The notes below the pieces were generated by a model, which had not been told where the DNA came from, made no database searches, and saw only the letters and a list, made by a program, of their open reading frames with translations. A DNA stretch of 64,000 nt from Streptomyces sp. SDr-06 (lineage in GTDB: Bacteria > Actinomycetota > Actinomycetes > Streptomycetales > Streptomycetaceae): NCBI RefSeq assembly GCF_003324565.1, contig NZ_QOLA01000001.1, positions 620,001 to 684,000 of the forward strand. Reading direction: 5' to 3'. The translations under genes were made by a program, and so were the position numbers. This document shows positions 30,623 to 37,999 of this stretch, piece by piece. Each line of letters opens with the position of its first letter. The stretch's first letter is position 1.

Positions 30623-31165
30623 CTACTTTCCGGCGGCTACCTGGTCGGCGTCTTTGTCGGCTTCGGAGAGGGCCTTGTCGATGTCGGTGGTGGCGGGGGC
30701 GGGCTGGGTCGCAGTGTCGATGGTGTTCTTCTCGGCCCACTGCTTGATCGCGTCGGCGGCGTTGGCGATGTCGTCGCGCCAGGTGTTGATGCTGTCGGGT
30801 TCGGTGTCGGCGGTGAACTGCTTGTCGGCCTTGGTGAACGCGCCCTGATAGGTGAGGTCGAGGAGGGCTTGCTGCTTCCAGGGCCCGAACTTGCTGCTCC
30901 CCCAGGTGTTGCGGCCGGCGGCGAGACTGTCACGGTAGTGCTGCACGTTGGCGTGGAGGATCTTCGCGGCGGCGGTGCGGTTGGCGGCGGGTGCGGGCTT
31001 CTTCGGTCCGTCGGGCGGGAGCCTCACGTCGACGGTCCCCGTGGCGGTGCCGGGGTTGGCGGCATCGGCGGTCTTGGCTGGCGCGGGGTCGTTGCTGGAG
31101 CATCCGGCGAGGAGCAGTCCGACGGCGGCGAGGACAACGACGGTGGCAGTGCGTTTGTGGTTCAT
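30623..31165 (-). CDS. Lipoprotein of unknown function, 180 aa
   Basis: ATG 31165. Signal peptide 'MNHKRTATVVVLAAVGLLLA' with lipobox 'LLAGC' (Cys about 22). A Pro/Ala linker follows, then a helical domain with 'AKILHANVQHYRDSLAAGRN' and 'DDIANAADAIKQWAEKN'. It is surface-anchored and the second lipoprotein in the element. The Shine-Dalgarno region lies in one arm of a 12-bp inverted repeat (31171-31216), so translation may be controlled. Exclusion or adhesion is a guess. Confidence 0.75.
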   Translation of the reverse strand: MNHKRTATVVVLAAVGLLLAGCSSNDPAPAKTADAANPGTATGTVDVRLPPDGPKKPAPAANRTAAAKILHANVQHYRDSLAAGRNTWGSSKFGPWKQQALLDLTYQGAFTKADKQFTADTEPDSINTWRDDIANAADAIKQWAEKNTIDTATQPAPATTDIDKALSEADKDADQVAAGK

Positions 31166-31170
31166 GGGGC

Positions 31171-31216
31171 CCCCAACGAGATGAGGGAGCTATGACACCG
31201 CTTGATCTCGTTGGGG
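31171..31216 (-). promoter_or_regulatory. Inverted repeat covering the lipoprotein ribosome site
   Basis: CCCCAACGAGAT (31171-31182) and ATCTCGTTGGGG (31205-31216) are perfect 12-bp arms with a 22-nt spacer. On the minus strand the second arm ends in GGGGG just before GCCCCATG of the lipoprotein gene, so hairpin formation would hide the ribosome site; it could also act as a terminator for the upstream gene. Confidence 0.55.
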
Positions 31217-31242
31217 CGCTGCGGTGTTGCCGTTTCGTGACG

Positions 31243-31491
31243 CTACCGTCCGCCGACCTGCCCGTTGTCCTCGTTGTCGGCCATGGTCCCGACCTCGCCG
31301 GTGCCCTGGCAGTTCGAGCACTGCACGGTGGTTTCGTTGCCGTCTTCGTCGCGGATGGTGATGGTGCCGCCGTTGCAGTTGCCGCAGCGGGGCACGCGTT
31401 CCTCCAGCAGGCGTTGGGTGAGGTTGAGGAGCCGGGTGTACCGGTGGTCTTGTTGGAGTACGGGGATGTACTCGGGGTCTACCCAGCTCAT
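31243..31491 (-). CDS. Small DnaJ-like zinc-motif protein, 82 aa
   Basis: ATG 31491. 'PVLQQDHRYTRLLNLTQRLL' precedes two Cys-x-x-Cys-x-Gly repeats, 'VPRCGNCNGGTITIRDEDG' and 'VQCSNCQGTGEVG', the pattern of half a DnaJ zinc centre. It may help fold or deliver a partner protein. Divergent from the gene at 31588. Confidence 0.6.
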   Translation of the reverse strand: MSWVDPEYIPVLQQDHRYTRLLNLTQRLLEERVPRCGNCNGGTITIRDEDGNETTVQCSNCQGTGEVGTMADNEDNGQVGGR

Positions 31492-31587
31492 GACGGCCCC
31501 CCTTTCGGCTTGGGATTCAGCGTTGCGCTGCGGGGAGGGGCGGGTCAAGGCGCGTAACCCCGTGCGCCGTCGGGGAGTTGACCGGTC

Positions 31588-31782
31588 ATGGACGCTCTCT
31601 CCTCCCCCGTGACCGGTACGTATTCGGATGCTCCGCGCGAGCCGTTGGTCACTTTGGTGGAGGCGCGGGAGGCGGTGCGGCTGCTGATGCATTTCGCTGA
31701 GGCCGGCGACGGGGACTCCGACGAGGAGCTGGACGCGTACCAGCTGGCCACAGACATCGCCGGACGGCTGCCGTCAGAGTGA
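31588..31782 (+). CDS. Small hypothetical protein, 64 aa
   Basis: ATG 31588 with a GGGGAG site, the only rightward gene in this stretch. 'TLVEAREAVRLLMHFAEAGD' then an acidic 'SDEELDAYQLATDIAGRLP'. No family recognised. It and the zinc-motif gene share a 96-bp divergent promoter region. Confidence 0.55.
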   Translation: MDALSSPVTGTYSDAPREPLVTLVEAREAVRLLMHFAEAGDGDSDEELDAYQLATDIAGRLPSE

Positions 31783-31798
31783 CCGGTGGCGCCGCCGT

Positions 31799-32152
31799 TC
31801 ACGGCCCGGAAGGACCATAGGGTCCGAGGATCTCGTCGTTGCCGTCGATGTAGTAGTCCCACACCGCTACCCACTCCGGTTTGAAGCCGGGCCTGTCCTG
31901 GTCTTTCTCGCTGTCCGCGAGGAGCAGGACGGTCCGGTTCCATTGGACGGCGGCGGCAAGGACCTCGGGTGTCGGGTCGGGCTGTTCCGTGACCATGCGG
32001 GCGAAGCGGTCCCGGTCGTCGAGGATGAGGCCCTTCGACAGTTGGTCGTGGCCTTTGGGGTAGTAGGTGGTGATGATGTCCCTGTACCAGGCGGCGATCT
32101 CGTCCATGTAGCGGGCGAACGGATAGTCGGCGTCGGGGTCGTCGATGCTCAT
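31799..32152 (-). CDS. Hypothetical protein, 117 aa
   Basis: ATG 32152. An acidic start 'MSIDDPDADYPFARYMDEIA' leads to 'AWYRDIITTYYPKGHDQLSK' and 'AAAVQWNRTVLLLADSEKDQ'. Globular with Trp/Tyr-rich patches. No family recognised. Confidence 0.55.
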   Translation of the reverse strand: MSIDDPDADYPFARYMDEIAAWYRDIITTYYPKGHDQLSKGLILDDRDRFARMVTEQPDPTPEVLAAAVQWNRTVLLLADSEKDQDRPGFKPEWVAVWDYYIDGNDEILGPYGPSGP

Positions 32153-32207
32153 GTCCTCATGCTGGCGGGGCAGGGCGCGTGCTGGTACAGCGCACGGGCG
32201 CATCCAG

Positions 32208-32354
32208 TCAGCGGCGGTGGCTGTGGGGGTTGCCGTTCCAGGCGCGCCGTACAACGCGCCGGTGGGCGGTGGGGAGTGCGAGGGCGGCGCCGATGCAGAT
32301 CCCGGCGAGGACCCCGGTGACCGTGCAGGCCGCGGCGAGCAGGGTGGGGATCAT
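32208..32354 (-). CDS. 48-aa membrane peptide
   Basis: ATG 32354 overlaps the upstream TGA (ATGA), with GGAGGA upstream. One hydrophobic segment, 'LLAAACTVTGVLAGICIGAA', then a basic tail 'HRRVVRRAWNGNPHSHRR'. It is the last of three coupled small genes. Confidence 0.5.
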   Translation of the reverse strand: MIPTLLAAACTVTGVLAGICIGAALALPTAHRRVVRRAWNGNPHSHRR

Positions 32355-32455
32355 CGGTCCTCCTCGGTTGGCTTGAACAGCAGGTTGGCGAGCATTCCGG
32401 AGGGCACGGAGGCGACCGCGATGACCATGCCGACGTACAGGAACACGCAGCTCAC
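32351..32455 (-). CDS. 34-aa membrane peptide
   Basis: GTG 32455 overlaps the upstream TGA and its own TGA overlaps the next ATG. Sequence starts 'VSCVFLYVGMVIAVASVPSG' and ends 'FKPTEEDR'. Double overlap strongly suggests that it is translated. Confidence 0.5.
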   Translation of the reverse strand: MSCVFLYVGMVIAVASVPSGMLANLLFKPTEEDR

Positions 32456-32748
32456 GGGGTCTCCGTCCTGGCCGGATTGTTGGCGGGGGTGCCGTGCCCG
32501 TTGGGGATTTCGATTGCCTGGCAGCAGGCGGTACAGCGGCGCCGTCCGAACCGGGAGCCGAGGCCGGGGTAGTCCCAGGCGCGGCGTAGGCGGCAGGCGG
32601 CGCGGGCGGGCAGGAGTACGCATTCGTCGATCGCGTCGCGCATTTCGTCGCGGCTGATCGCCGTCCCGGGGATGGCGTGCAGGCGGCGCCATTTCCCGCA
32701 GGTGAGCCACCAGTGGTTGTGGTTCTCGGGGATGGGGTGCGACGTCAC
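32452..32748 (-). CDS. Small Cys-containing basic protein, 98 aa
   Basis: GTG 32748 overlapping the upstream TGA. Trp-rich N-terminus 'NHNHWWLTCGKWRRLHAIPG', then 'DECVLLPARAACRLRRAW' and a knuckle 'RRRCTACCQAIEI'. No family recognised. Confidence 0.5.
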   Translation of the reverse strand: MTSHPIPENHNHWWLTCGKWRRLHAIPGTAISRDEMRDAIDECVLLPARAACRLRRAWDYPGLGSRFGRRRCTACCQAIEIPNGHGTPANNPARTETP

Positions 32749-33860
32749 GGGGTCTCCGGTCCGTTCAGGGCGTCGTTGAGGCGCTGGTCGAGGATCGTGT
32801 CAGCCTGCCGGGCACGCCAGTTGGCGAGGCTGATGACGTCGCTCACGGCCTCGCCGAACGGTGTGCCGCCCTCTACCGCGCGGTCGATCTCGGCCAGGTC
32901 GTCGGCGGTGATCCGGACGCCGGGTGGTGGGGGCCGGTAGCCGTTCGTCTGGCAGATCGTGGTCAGGATGTAGTGTGCGGCGGCGTCCTCGTTGGGCTGA
33001 CCAGCAGCAGGGGCGGGGAGCCGCCCGATCCACCGCGTCCGGCACAACGGGCCTCCGCACGACGCGCCATGGTCGCAGCTGAGCCGTTGCTTGCCGGTGG
33101 TGGGGCAGCGGGCGACGTCGCAGCCGTCGGCGTGTTCGGCACCGGGCCGTACTCCACAGTCGGGGCAAGTGGACACGGTGCAGCGCCCGTCGGGGAGGCC
33201 GCAGTCGCATTCGCTGCAGTGCGCGCAGAACGGGTTGTCCTCGAAGTTCCTGTAGACGATCGGGCCGCCTCCGCAGGCGCAGCAAACCTCGGCGTCGCCG
33301 CTGGCGGGCGGGTTGTTCGGGGTTGTCCGGGGGTTGTCTGCCTGCCGGATGGCCTGGTCGAGGAGGTGGGCGGCCTGGGTCCATACGGCGGCCGTGGTGT
33401 GGTGGTCCGGGCGAGTGTCGTCGTCGGCGTCGCGTTCGGCACGGGCGGCCTGGACCGCGGCAGCTGTGGCCTGATCGAGGAGGGCCCGGAACGGGGCGAG
33501 CGGGTCGGTGTCGCCGGTTCGGTGCCACGTGGCTCCGTTGGCGTCCTGGTGGACGGGCCCGTCGTGCTGGTGGCGGAGGATGCACGGGCCGAGCGGCTGG
33601 CGCATGGCGCCGAGGTCCGAAGCGCCGCAGGGCGGTGGTTGGGCTGCCCAGTAGTCGGGGCGGACGGGCTCCCAGTCGCCGTAGGTGATCCGGCGGCGGA
33701 TGACGGGCCGGTTGCCCGCCTTGAACCCCTCGTTGTCGCCGGGGACGACCCCGTACCGGGTGGGGTCCGGGTAGGCGCCGAGGACGGTGTGGAACTCCCA
33801 CTCGGGCGGCGGGACGGGCGGCAGGAGATCCTTGCGGACGGGCTCGGGCTGGTCAGACAT
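32745..33860 (-). CDS. Cys-rich hypothetical protein, 371 aa
   Basis: ATG 33860 chosen at 'MSDQPEPVRKDLLPP', which matches the start style of the upstream gene. N-terminal 120 residues contain 'GAMRQPLGPCILRHQHDGPV'. A central zinc-rich region has at least 14 Cys: 'VCCACGGGPIVYRN', 'CAHCSECDCGLPDGRC' and 'CPDCGVRPGAEHADGCDVAR'. The C-terminal 80 residues are helical. It looks like a nucleic-acid or protein adaptor; no family recognised. It is the largest of the Cys-motif genes in this run. Confidence 0.6.
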   Translation of the reverse strand: MSDQPEPVRKDLLPPVPPPEWEFHTVLGAYPDPTRYGVVPGDNEGFKAGNRPVIRRRITYGDWEPVRPDYWAAQPPPCGASDLGAMRQPLGPCILRHQHDGPVHQDANGATWHRTGDTDPLAPFRALLDQATAAAVQAARAERDADDDTRPDHHTTAAVWTQAAHLLDQAIRQADNPRTTPNNPPASGDAEVCCACGGGPIVYRNFEDNPFCAHCSECDCGLPDGRCTVSTCPDCGVRPGAEHADGCDVARCPTTGKQRLSCDHGASCGGPLCRTRWIGRLPAPAAGQPNEDAAAHYILTTICQTNGYRPPPPGVRITADDLAEIDRAVEGGTPFGEAVSDVISLANWRARQADTILDQRLNDALNGPETP

Positions 33861-34116
33861 GGTCGTCTCCGTCGTGGGTGTCGGGCTGCGGGCAGAGTTC
33901 GAAGTCGTCCTGCCGTCCACCGGCGAAGCGACCGTGTTCGTCGATCAGCCCGGCGTCCCGCAGCGCGGCGTGGAGGACGGTGGCCTGGGCGATCAGTGCT
34001 TGAACGGCGGGCGCGGCGGCTTGGAGCATCCGCTGGGCAGCCGCCCCGAACTCGGCCGCGGCCTGCACGTACTCGTCCCGCTGCTCGTCAGTCAGCGGCT
34101 CAGGCTGGTCGGTCAC
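33853..34116 (-). CDS. Small helical protein, 87 aa
   Basis: GTG 34116 overlaps the upstream TGA. Ala-rich helices 'DEYVQAAAEFGAAAQRMLQA' and 'ALIAQATVLHAALRDAGLID'. Overlaps the downstream gene by 8 bp. No family recognised. Confidence 0.5.
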   Translation of the reverse strand: MTDQPEPLTDEQRDEYVQAAAEFGAAAQRMLQAAAPAVQALIAQATVLHAALRDAGLIDEHGRFAGGRQDDFELCPQPDTHDGDDHV

Positions 34117-34292
34117 GGCTGACTCCCAGGTTCGGTGAGGGGCAGGGCGGGTTGTTCGGCGCCGCCGCAGCGCGGGGACCGGTACCAGGCGTGCGATTGG
34201 CGGGGCTTGAGGTGGTGGCGGATCTTTCCGTCGACGCGGACGTCGAACTCGCGGCGGCAGACCGGGCAGATACCACGGCGGCGGGCGGTCAT
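34113..34292 (-). CDS. Small zinc-ribbon protein, 59 aa
   Basis: ATG 34292. 'GICPVCRREFDVRVDGKIRH' with 'SHAWYRSPRCGGAEQ' gives CxxC, His and Cys ligands for one zinc. Basic, so possibly nucleic-acid binding. ATGA overlap with the upstream gene. Confidence 0.55.
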   Translation of the reverse strand: MTARRRGICPVCRREFDVRVDGKIRHHLKPRQSHAWYRSPRCGGAEQPALPLTEPGSQP

Positions 34293-34516
34293 CGCGGGCT
34301 CCCGGTGTCGAGGGCGTATCCGGTGCGGCGCGGCTTGCCGTTGCAGGTAGTCGCAGTGGCGTGGAGCTGGGCGACGAGGATCCATCGGGGGCGCTTGCCG
34401 GTGATGGCGTCGACGACGTAGGCGTGATCGTGGCCAGAGGTGTAGGCGTCGATGCGGATCGGTGATCCGCCGCGCGGGTCGCAGGAGCGGTAGATCTGGC
34501 CGAGCTCGATGGGCAT
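34289..34516 (-). CDS. Small beta-barrel-like protein, 75 aa
   Basis: ATG 34516. 'ELGQIYRSCDPRGGSPIRID' followed by 'AYVVDAITGKRPRWILVAQL' suggests a small SH3-like barrel, similar in outline to the protein at 25093-25266. No function known. Confidence 0.5.
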   Translation of the reverse strand: MPIELGQIYRSCDPRGGSPIRIDAYTSGHDHAYVVDAITGKRPRWILVAQLHATATTCNGKPRRTGYALDTGSPR

Positions 34517-34599
34517 GTCGGTTCCTTCCGGGCAGGGTTGGGGTGGCGGGGCGCCTGTGCGGCTGTGAGGGCCGTTCTCGGCGCGGCGGGTCGCGGAGT

Positions 34600-34641
34600 C
34601 CGCCGGGGCGCTGTTCGGGCGGGAGAACCACGCCCCGGCGG
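34600..34641 (-). terminator. Terminator downstream of zinc-finger gene
   Basis: CCGCCGGGGCG (34600-34610) and CGCCCCGGCGG (34631-34641) form a perfect 11-bp stem with a 20-nt loop, 11 bp past the stop of the gene ending at 34652. Confidence 0.65.
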
Positions 34642-34651
34642 TCTGCACGGG

Positions 34652-34969
34652 CTATGCAGGCTCTTCGGCGGGGCTGTCGTCGGTCCGCCAGGTGGCGGTG
34701 TCGTTGTCCGCCTCGGGTCCGGGGCAGCACCACGCGGTGCCGAACTTCGCGGCCTTGGGAACGAGTCCGACGTCAGCAGGGTCGGCGCATTGGCGATCGA
34801 CGCCGAAGGCACCAGTGCGGTGCTTGTTCGCTGCGGTCTCGGAGCTGAAGGTTCGGTGGCAGTTGTCGGCCGGGCAGTGCACGCGGCGGGTACCGGTCCA
34901 CCATGATCCGCAGCTGTGGACTATCGCGTTCAGCGGGATTCCGTCGTGACCGGGGCGAGGCAGTGACAT
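34652..34969 (-). CDS. FDXHR-like zinc-binding protein, 105 aa
   Basis: ATG 34969. 'VHCPADNCHRTFSSETAANK' followed by 'HRTGAFGVDRQC' resembles the FDxHR zinc-binding proteins of actinophages, although the FD pair is replaced by AN here. Additional Cys occur in 'VHSCGSWW' and 'AWCCPG'. Function of the family is unknown; a zinc-finger nucleic-acid role is likely. Confidence 0.6.
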   Translation of the reverse strand: MSLPRPGHDGIPLNAIVHSCGSWWTGTRRVHCPADNCHRTFSSETAANKHRTGAFGVDRQCADPADVGLVPKAAKFGTAWCCPGPEADNDTATWRTDDSPAEEPA

Positions 34970-35018
34970 GGAATGGCCCTTTCTAGGGTTCCGGGTTTTG
35001 TGTAGGAGCGATTTACGG

Positions 35019-35036
35019 GCCGAGGACGTCCTCGGC
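35019..35036. promoter_or_regulatory. 18-bp perfect palindrome in intergenic gap
   Basis: GCCGAGGACGTCCTCGGC is perfectly self-complementary with no spacer. It lies in the 92-bp gap after the small gene ending at 35062 and upstream of the zinc-finger gene starting at 34969. A second short inverted repeat CTGAG/CTCAG follows. It may be an operator or part of a terminator. Confidence 0.4.
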
Positions 35037-35061
35037 TGAGTCCGGGGGCTCAGAGCGGCAT

Positions 35062-35256
35062 TCACGACTCAGACACCGACTGCGGCTCAGCGACGGCGGC
35101 ACGGAGCCGGGCGACCTGGTGCTCTCGCTCGGCCCGGTGCCATGTCCGGCTGGCGAGGAGCGCTCGCACTCGCTCGACGGCGCCCTCGGCGCGCGCCAGC
35201 CGCTCGTACAGCGCGTCCAGCTCGTCGTCGTTGATCGTGTCGGCGGTGTGTTTCAT
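35062..35256 (-). CDS. Small charged helical protein, 64 aa
   Basis: ATG 35256. Coiled-coil-like: 'DELDALYERLARAEGAVERV' and 'RALLASRTWHRAEREHQVAR'. ATGA overlap with the upstream gene. No family recognised. Confidence 0.5.
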   Translation of the reverse strand: MKHTADTINDDELDALYERLARAEGAVERVRALLASRTWHRAEREHQVARLRAAVAEPQSVSES

Positions 35257-35423
35257 CGCTGCCTCCTGGCGGCTCGGGCTTGCCTGCGGCGGGTGGCCCG
35301 GTTGGGTCGGGGTTCGGGCGCCTCGTCGTCCACGACGGTCTCGACAGGCCGGAGTTCGGTCTCCCAGCGGACGCCCCGGGTTCCGGCACGCTCACCGCGG
35401 GGACTGGACGACGGGGCGGTCAC
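35253..35423 (-). CDS. Small basic protein, 56 aa
   Basis: GTG 35423 overlaps the upstream TGA. Polar with 'GVRWETELRPVETVVDDEAP' and an Arg-rich end 'RATRRRQARAARRQR' that could bind nucleic acid. No family recognised. Confidence 0.45.
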   Translation of the reverse strand: MTAPSSSPRGERAGTRGVRWETELRPVETVVDDEAPEPRPNRATRRRQARAARRQR

Positions 35424-35638
35424 CGCTCGTCCCCAAGCAGTCCGAGGCGGTGGCCGATGTCGACGGCGTGCGGCAGCGACTTGGCACCGAGGCGGGCCCG
35501 CAGCCGGGCGGCGGTCTTGCCGACGTTCGACGCGGCCACCCGGTCGCGGACGGCGATCTGCTGGATGGTCTCGCCCGCCGCGAACCGGCGGAGCAGGTCG
35601 AGCTGGTGGGCGGTCAGCCGGCCGCCGGGTCGGCTCAC
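35420..35638 (-). CDS. Minimal LuxR-type HTH protein, 72 aa
   Basis: GTG 35638 overlaps the upstream TGA. It is essentially a bare GerE/LuxR DNA-binding domain: 'LTAHQLDLLRRFAAGETIQQ', 'IAVRDRVAASNVGKTAARLR', 'RLGAKSLPHAVDIGHRLGLL'. There is no receiver or ligand domain. Next to a second, related HTH protein; the pair may form a heterodimeric regulator. Confidence 0.75.
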   Translation of the reverse strand: MSRPGGRLTAHQLDLLRRFAAGETIQQIAVRDRVAASNVGKTAARLRARLGAKSLPHAVDIGHRLGLLGDER

Positions 35639-35931
35639 GACGCCCACCGCCTGCCGGGAATTCCGGTGGCGAGCTGGCGCCGCGGCTCGGGGATCGCGAT
35701 GTCCCCCAGCGGCAACAGTCCGAGGGCGATCGCCACCGCGACAGCCTGCGTCCTGTTCGCGGCACCGAGACGCTGGCATGCCAGCCGCGTCTGGTCCTTG
35801 ACCGTGGACGGCGACACGAACATCGCCTCCGCCACACCGGCCGTGTCGTAACCGTGGGCGTACAGCCGCAGAATCTCGATCCGGCGGGCCGTCAGCAGCG
35901 GCCGGGCGTGATCGACGGGACGGGCGGTCAT
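35635..35931 (-). CDS. LuxR-type HTH protein, 98 aa
   Basis: ATG 35931 overlaps the upstream TGA. GerE-like HTH at about 12-70: 'LTARRIEILRLYAHGYDTAG', 'VAEAMFVSPSTVKDQTRLAC', 'QRLGAANRTQAVAVAIALGL', plus a 25-residue Pro/Arg tail. Translationally coupled to the second LuxR-type protein. Likely transcription regulator within the element. Confidence 0.75.
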   Translation of the reverse strand: MTARPVDHARPLLTARRIEILRLYAHGYDTAGVAEAMFVSPSTVKDQTRLACQRLGAANRTQAVAVAIALGLLPLGDIAIPEPRRQLATGIPGRRWAS

Positions 35932-36167
35932 GACGGGCTCCCGAGGATCTGGCGGGCGACGGCGAGGGCGTGCAGGGTCCGTCCGGGCAGCTCGGAACCA
36001 GGGACGACTTCGATCAAGCCAGCTTCGAAGTCGAACCAGTCGGCGAGTTCCGGCCCGAAGGTAGCCAGCGCACCGGGCGACCACGGCTGGGCGGGCTCCT
36101 CAGCCAGCCAGATGCGGATTCGCTCAGCGGCGGCCCCGAGTTCGGCGGTTGGGCTGGTGTCGGTCAT
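35928..36167 (-). CDS. Small acidic hypothetical protein, 79 aa
   Basis: ATG 36167. 'ELGAAAERIRIWLAEEPAQP' then 'LADWFDFEAGLIEVVPGSEL'. Start and stop both overlap neighbours (ATGA). No family recognised. Confidence 0.5.
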   Translation of the reverse strand: MTDTSPTAELGAAAERIRIWLAEEPAQPWSPGALATFGPELADWFDFEAGLIEVVPGSELPGRTLHALAVARQILGSPS

Positions 36168-36325
36168 CGCTGCGCCTCCTCGCGTTCGGCGCGCTTGAGG
36201 GCGGCGTACTCGGCGCACAGCCGGTCGAAGCGGGCCCTGGCGGCAACGAGCGTCTTGCGGGCTTCCTCGATGTCGGCTTCCAAACGACGGAGGTGGGCGG
36301 CGAGATCGGGACTGGGGTCGGTCAT
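36164..36325 (-). CDS. 53-aa coiled-coil protein
   Basis: ATG 36325, overlapping the upstream TGA, ending in a TGA shared with the next ATG. A single charged helix: 'LAAHLRRLEADIEEARKTLV' and 'ARARFDRLCAEYAALKRAER' with heptad hydrophobics. Likely a dimeric or accessory protein. Confidence 0.5.
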   Translation of the reverse strand: MTDPSPDLAAHLRRLEADIEEARKTLVAARARFDRLCAEYAALKRAEREEAQR

Positions 36326-36492
36326 CGCTGCGCCTCCCGCTCGCGGTACGCGGCGGCACGGTCCCGGTGGACCTTGCCGGGCTTGAGGGGCGTGCCGCGG
36401 GTGTCGAGGCAGCGGGCGCCGGGCACACAGCCACAGCGCGGGCAGGTGACCGTCAAGGCGCGGTTGTAGATCGTGGGTTCGCGGTCGGTCAT
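36322..36492 (-). CDS. Small zinc-knuckle protein, 56 aa
   Basis: ATG 36492. 'VTCPRCGCVPGARCLDTRGT' followed by 'HRDRAAAYREREAQR' matches the CPxCGxxPGxxC small zinc motif common in actinophages. It recurs here in the proteins at 38400 and 39030 in related form. Function unknown. Confidence 0.6.
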   Translation of the reverse strand: MTDREPTIYNRALTVTCPRCGCVPGARCLDTRGTPLKPGKVHRDRAAAYREREAQR

Positions 36493-36523
36493 GGGGTTCC
36501 TCCGGGTCGGGTGGTCGGGGCGG

Positions 36524-36853
36524 TCAGGCAGGACGGTGGGTGCGGCGCCAGGCATCGGCGGCGGTGTGGCCGTTGACCACGAGATCGGGCGCGGCCTGCT
36601 TGGCCAGGGCCAGGGCTGAATCGAGGCCGAAGCGGTGGGCTTCGACCCAGTCGTCGTCACGCTCCGAAGGCCTCGGCTCGTACTCCCAAGCGCCGTCCTT
36701 GCCAAGGCATTCGTGGAAGCGGCAGACCGCCCAGCGGTCGTCACCTCGCCATTCGACGGTGATCGTGAAGTGGCGCCGGTTGATGTTGTCCTCCGGCAGC
36801 AGCGACACCTCGTAGCGGGTCGCCTGAACAATTGGCTCGGGCAGGTCGGGCAT
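36524..36853 (-). CDS. Hypothetical protein, 109 aa
   Basis: ATG 36853 with GAGGAG. Strand-rich 'ATRYEVSLLPEDNINRRHFT' and 'VEWRGDDRWAVCRFHECLG', then a helix 'GLDSALALAKQAAPDLV'. Globular. No family recognised. Confidence 0.55.
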   Translation of the reverse strand: MPDLPEPIVQATRYEVSLLPEDNINRRHFTITVEWRGDDRWAVCRFHECLGKDGAWEYEPRPSERDDDWVEAHRFGLDSALALAKQAAPDLVVNGHTAADAWRRTHRPA

Positions 36854-36931
36854 CACGGTCTCCTCGGTGTGGTGGCGGGTCAGGGGGCTGGCGGGCGGCC
36901 ACGGCGGTCGTCGTGGCACGGCAGGTGGTGG

Positions 36932-37225
36932 TCAGGCGGCTTGGGGTGCGGTGCGGCGGCTGGGCGTGAACCGGGTGCGCAGCGAACGGAGTCGGCGCTT
37001 GGTGTCGTCTCCGCCGCCGCCCGTCCACCACCGGTAGGCGAAGAACGCGAACAGCGCGGCGTCGATCACTGCCCACACGCTGTGGCCGCTACGGAAGTTG
37101 TCGATCTCGTAGGGCACGTAGGCCAGCGCGAACAGGCCGTCGCTCTGGTACCGGGCCAGACGGCCGGTCAGCTCCCCGGCCAGGCCGCAGACAATGAACG
37201 CGACGCCGATCATCGTGAGGGTCAT
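36932..37225 (-). CDS. Small membrane protein, 97 aa
   Basis: ATG 37225 with AAAGGAGAG. Hydrophobic segments at about 3-20 ('LTMIGVAFIVCGLAGELTG') and 49-66 ('VWAVIDAALFAFFAYRWW'), then a basic tail. Membrane topology fits an accessory or holin-sized protein; role unknown. Confidence 0.55.
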   Translation of the reverse strand: MTLTMIGVAFIVCGLAGELTGRLARYQSDGLFALAYVPYEIDNFRSGHSVWAVIDAALFAFFAYRWWTGGGGDDTKRRLRSLRTRFTPSRRTAPQAA

Positions 37226-37252
37226 CAGGTCTCTCCTTTCGGGAGTTGGCGG

Positions 37253-37978
37253 TCAGGCGGCGGGGCTGGTGCGGTCGGCGCGGATCTCGGTGATGCGGCG
37301 CGCAATGCGGTCCGGGACGGTCAGGCCGAGCGCCCGGTATTCCTCGGCGCAGTAGCGGGCGAACTCCGGGCCGTGCGCTTCGATGAGCCGATCGACAGCG
37401 ATCTCACCTGCGTGGTGGCGGAGTTCCTTCACGGTCGCCCCGGCTGCTGCGGCGATCTCCGCGTCCCGGCGGCGGTAGTCGTTCTTGCGGATCGCCTCTG
37501 CGTGGACCACGGCCCGGAGTCGGCGGCATTCCTCGACGCGCAGGGTGATCGTGTTGCGGTAGCTGGTGGTGCGCTTGCGCCAGTCGTGGGCTTCGAGGCT
37601 GGTGTCGTCCTTGCGGGCTCGCAGTTGCGCTTCGGCGTCGCCGGCGAGCTGGGCGAGGTGGCGCTTCCATCGGCGGAGGTTGAGTTCGTGGCGCAGGACG
37701 GCCCGCTGTGCGCGGGTGCCTTCGTTGCGCACGTCGGCGACGACGATCTCGCGGAAGTCGATGTCGGGCATTGCGGCGACTCGTTCGATGTCGGCGCGGT
37801 CGGCGTCGTCGGCGGTGAGAGCCGCCGCGACGGTGCCCTTCGTCAAATGCCACCAAGTGCAGACGCATTCGTAGGGCGTGAGCTGGAGGTTGGCGCGCAG
37901 GTCGACGCGCTGGCTGGCATTCACGGCGGCGGAGCGGGTCGCGAAGCGGGATTTGGTCGGGTGCGGGCAGGCGGTCAT
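37253..37978 (-). CDS. Hypothetical Zn/coiled-coil protein, 241 aa
   Basis: ATG 37978 with GAAGGAG. N-terminal 'TACPHPTKSRFATRSAA' and 'LTPYECVCTWWHLTK' make a CP-H...C-x-C-x3-H zinc set seen in short actinophage proteins. Residues 70-210 are charged helices with likely coiled coil ('RRWKRHLAQLAGDAEAQLRA'). No function known. Confidence 0.55.
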   Translation of the reverse strand: MTACPHPTKSRFATRSAAVNASQRVDLRANLQLTPYECVCTWWHLTKGTVAAALTADDADRADIERVAAMPDIDFREIVVADVRNEGTRAQRAVLRHELNLRRWKRHLAQLAGDAEAQLRARKDDTSLEAHDWRKRTTSYRNTITLRVEECRRLRAVVHAEAIRKNDYRRRDAEIAAAAGATVKELRHHAGEIAVDRLIEAHGPEFARYCAEEYRALGLTVPDRIARRITEIRADRTSPAA

Positions 37979-37999
37979 CGGTCGGGCTCCTTCCGGCGG

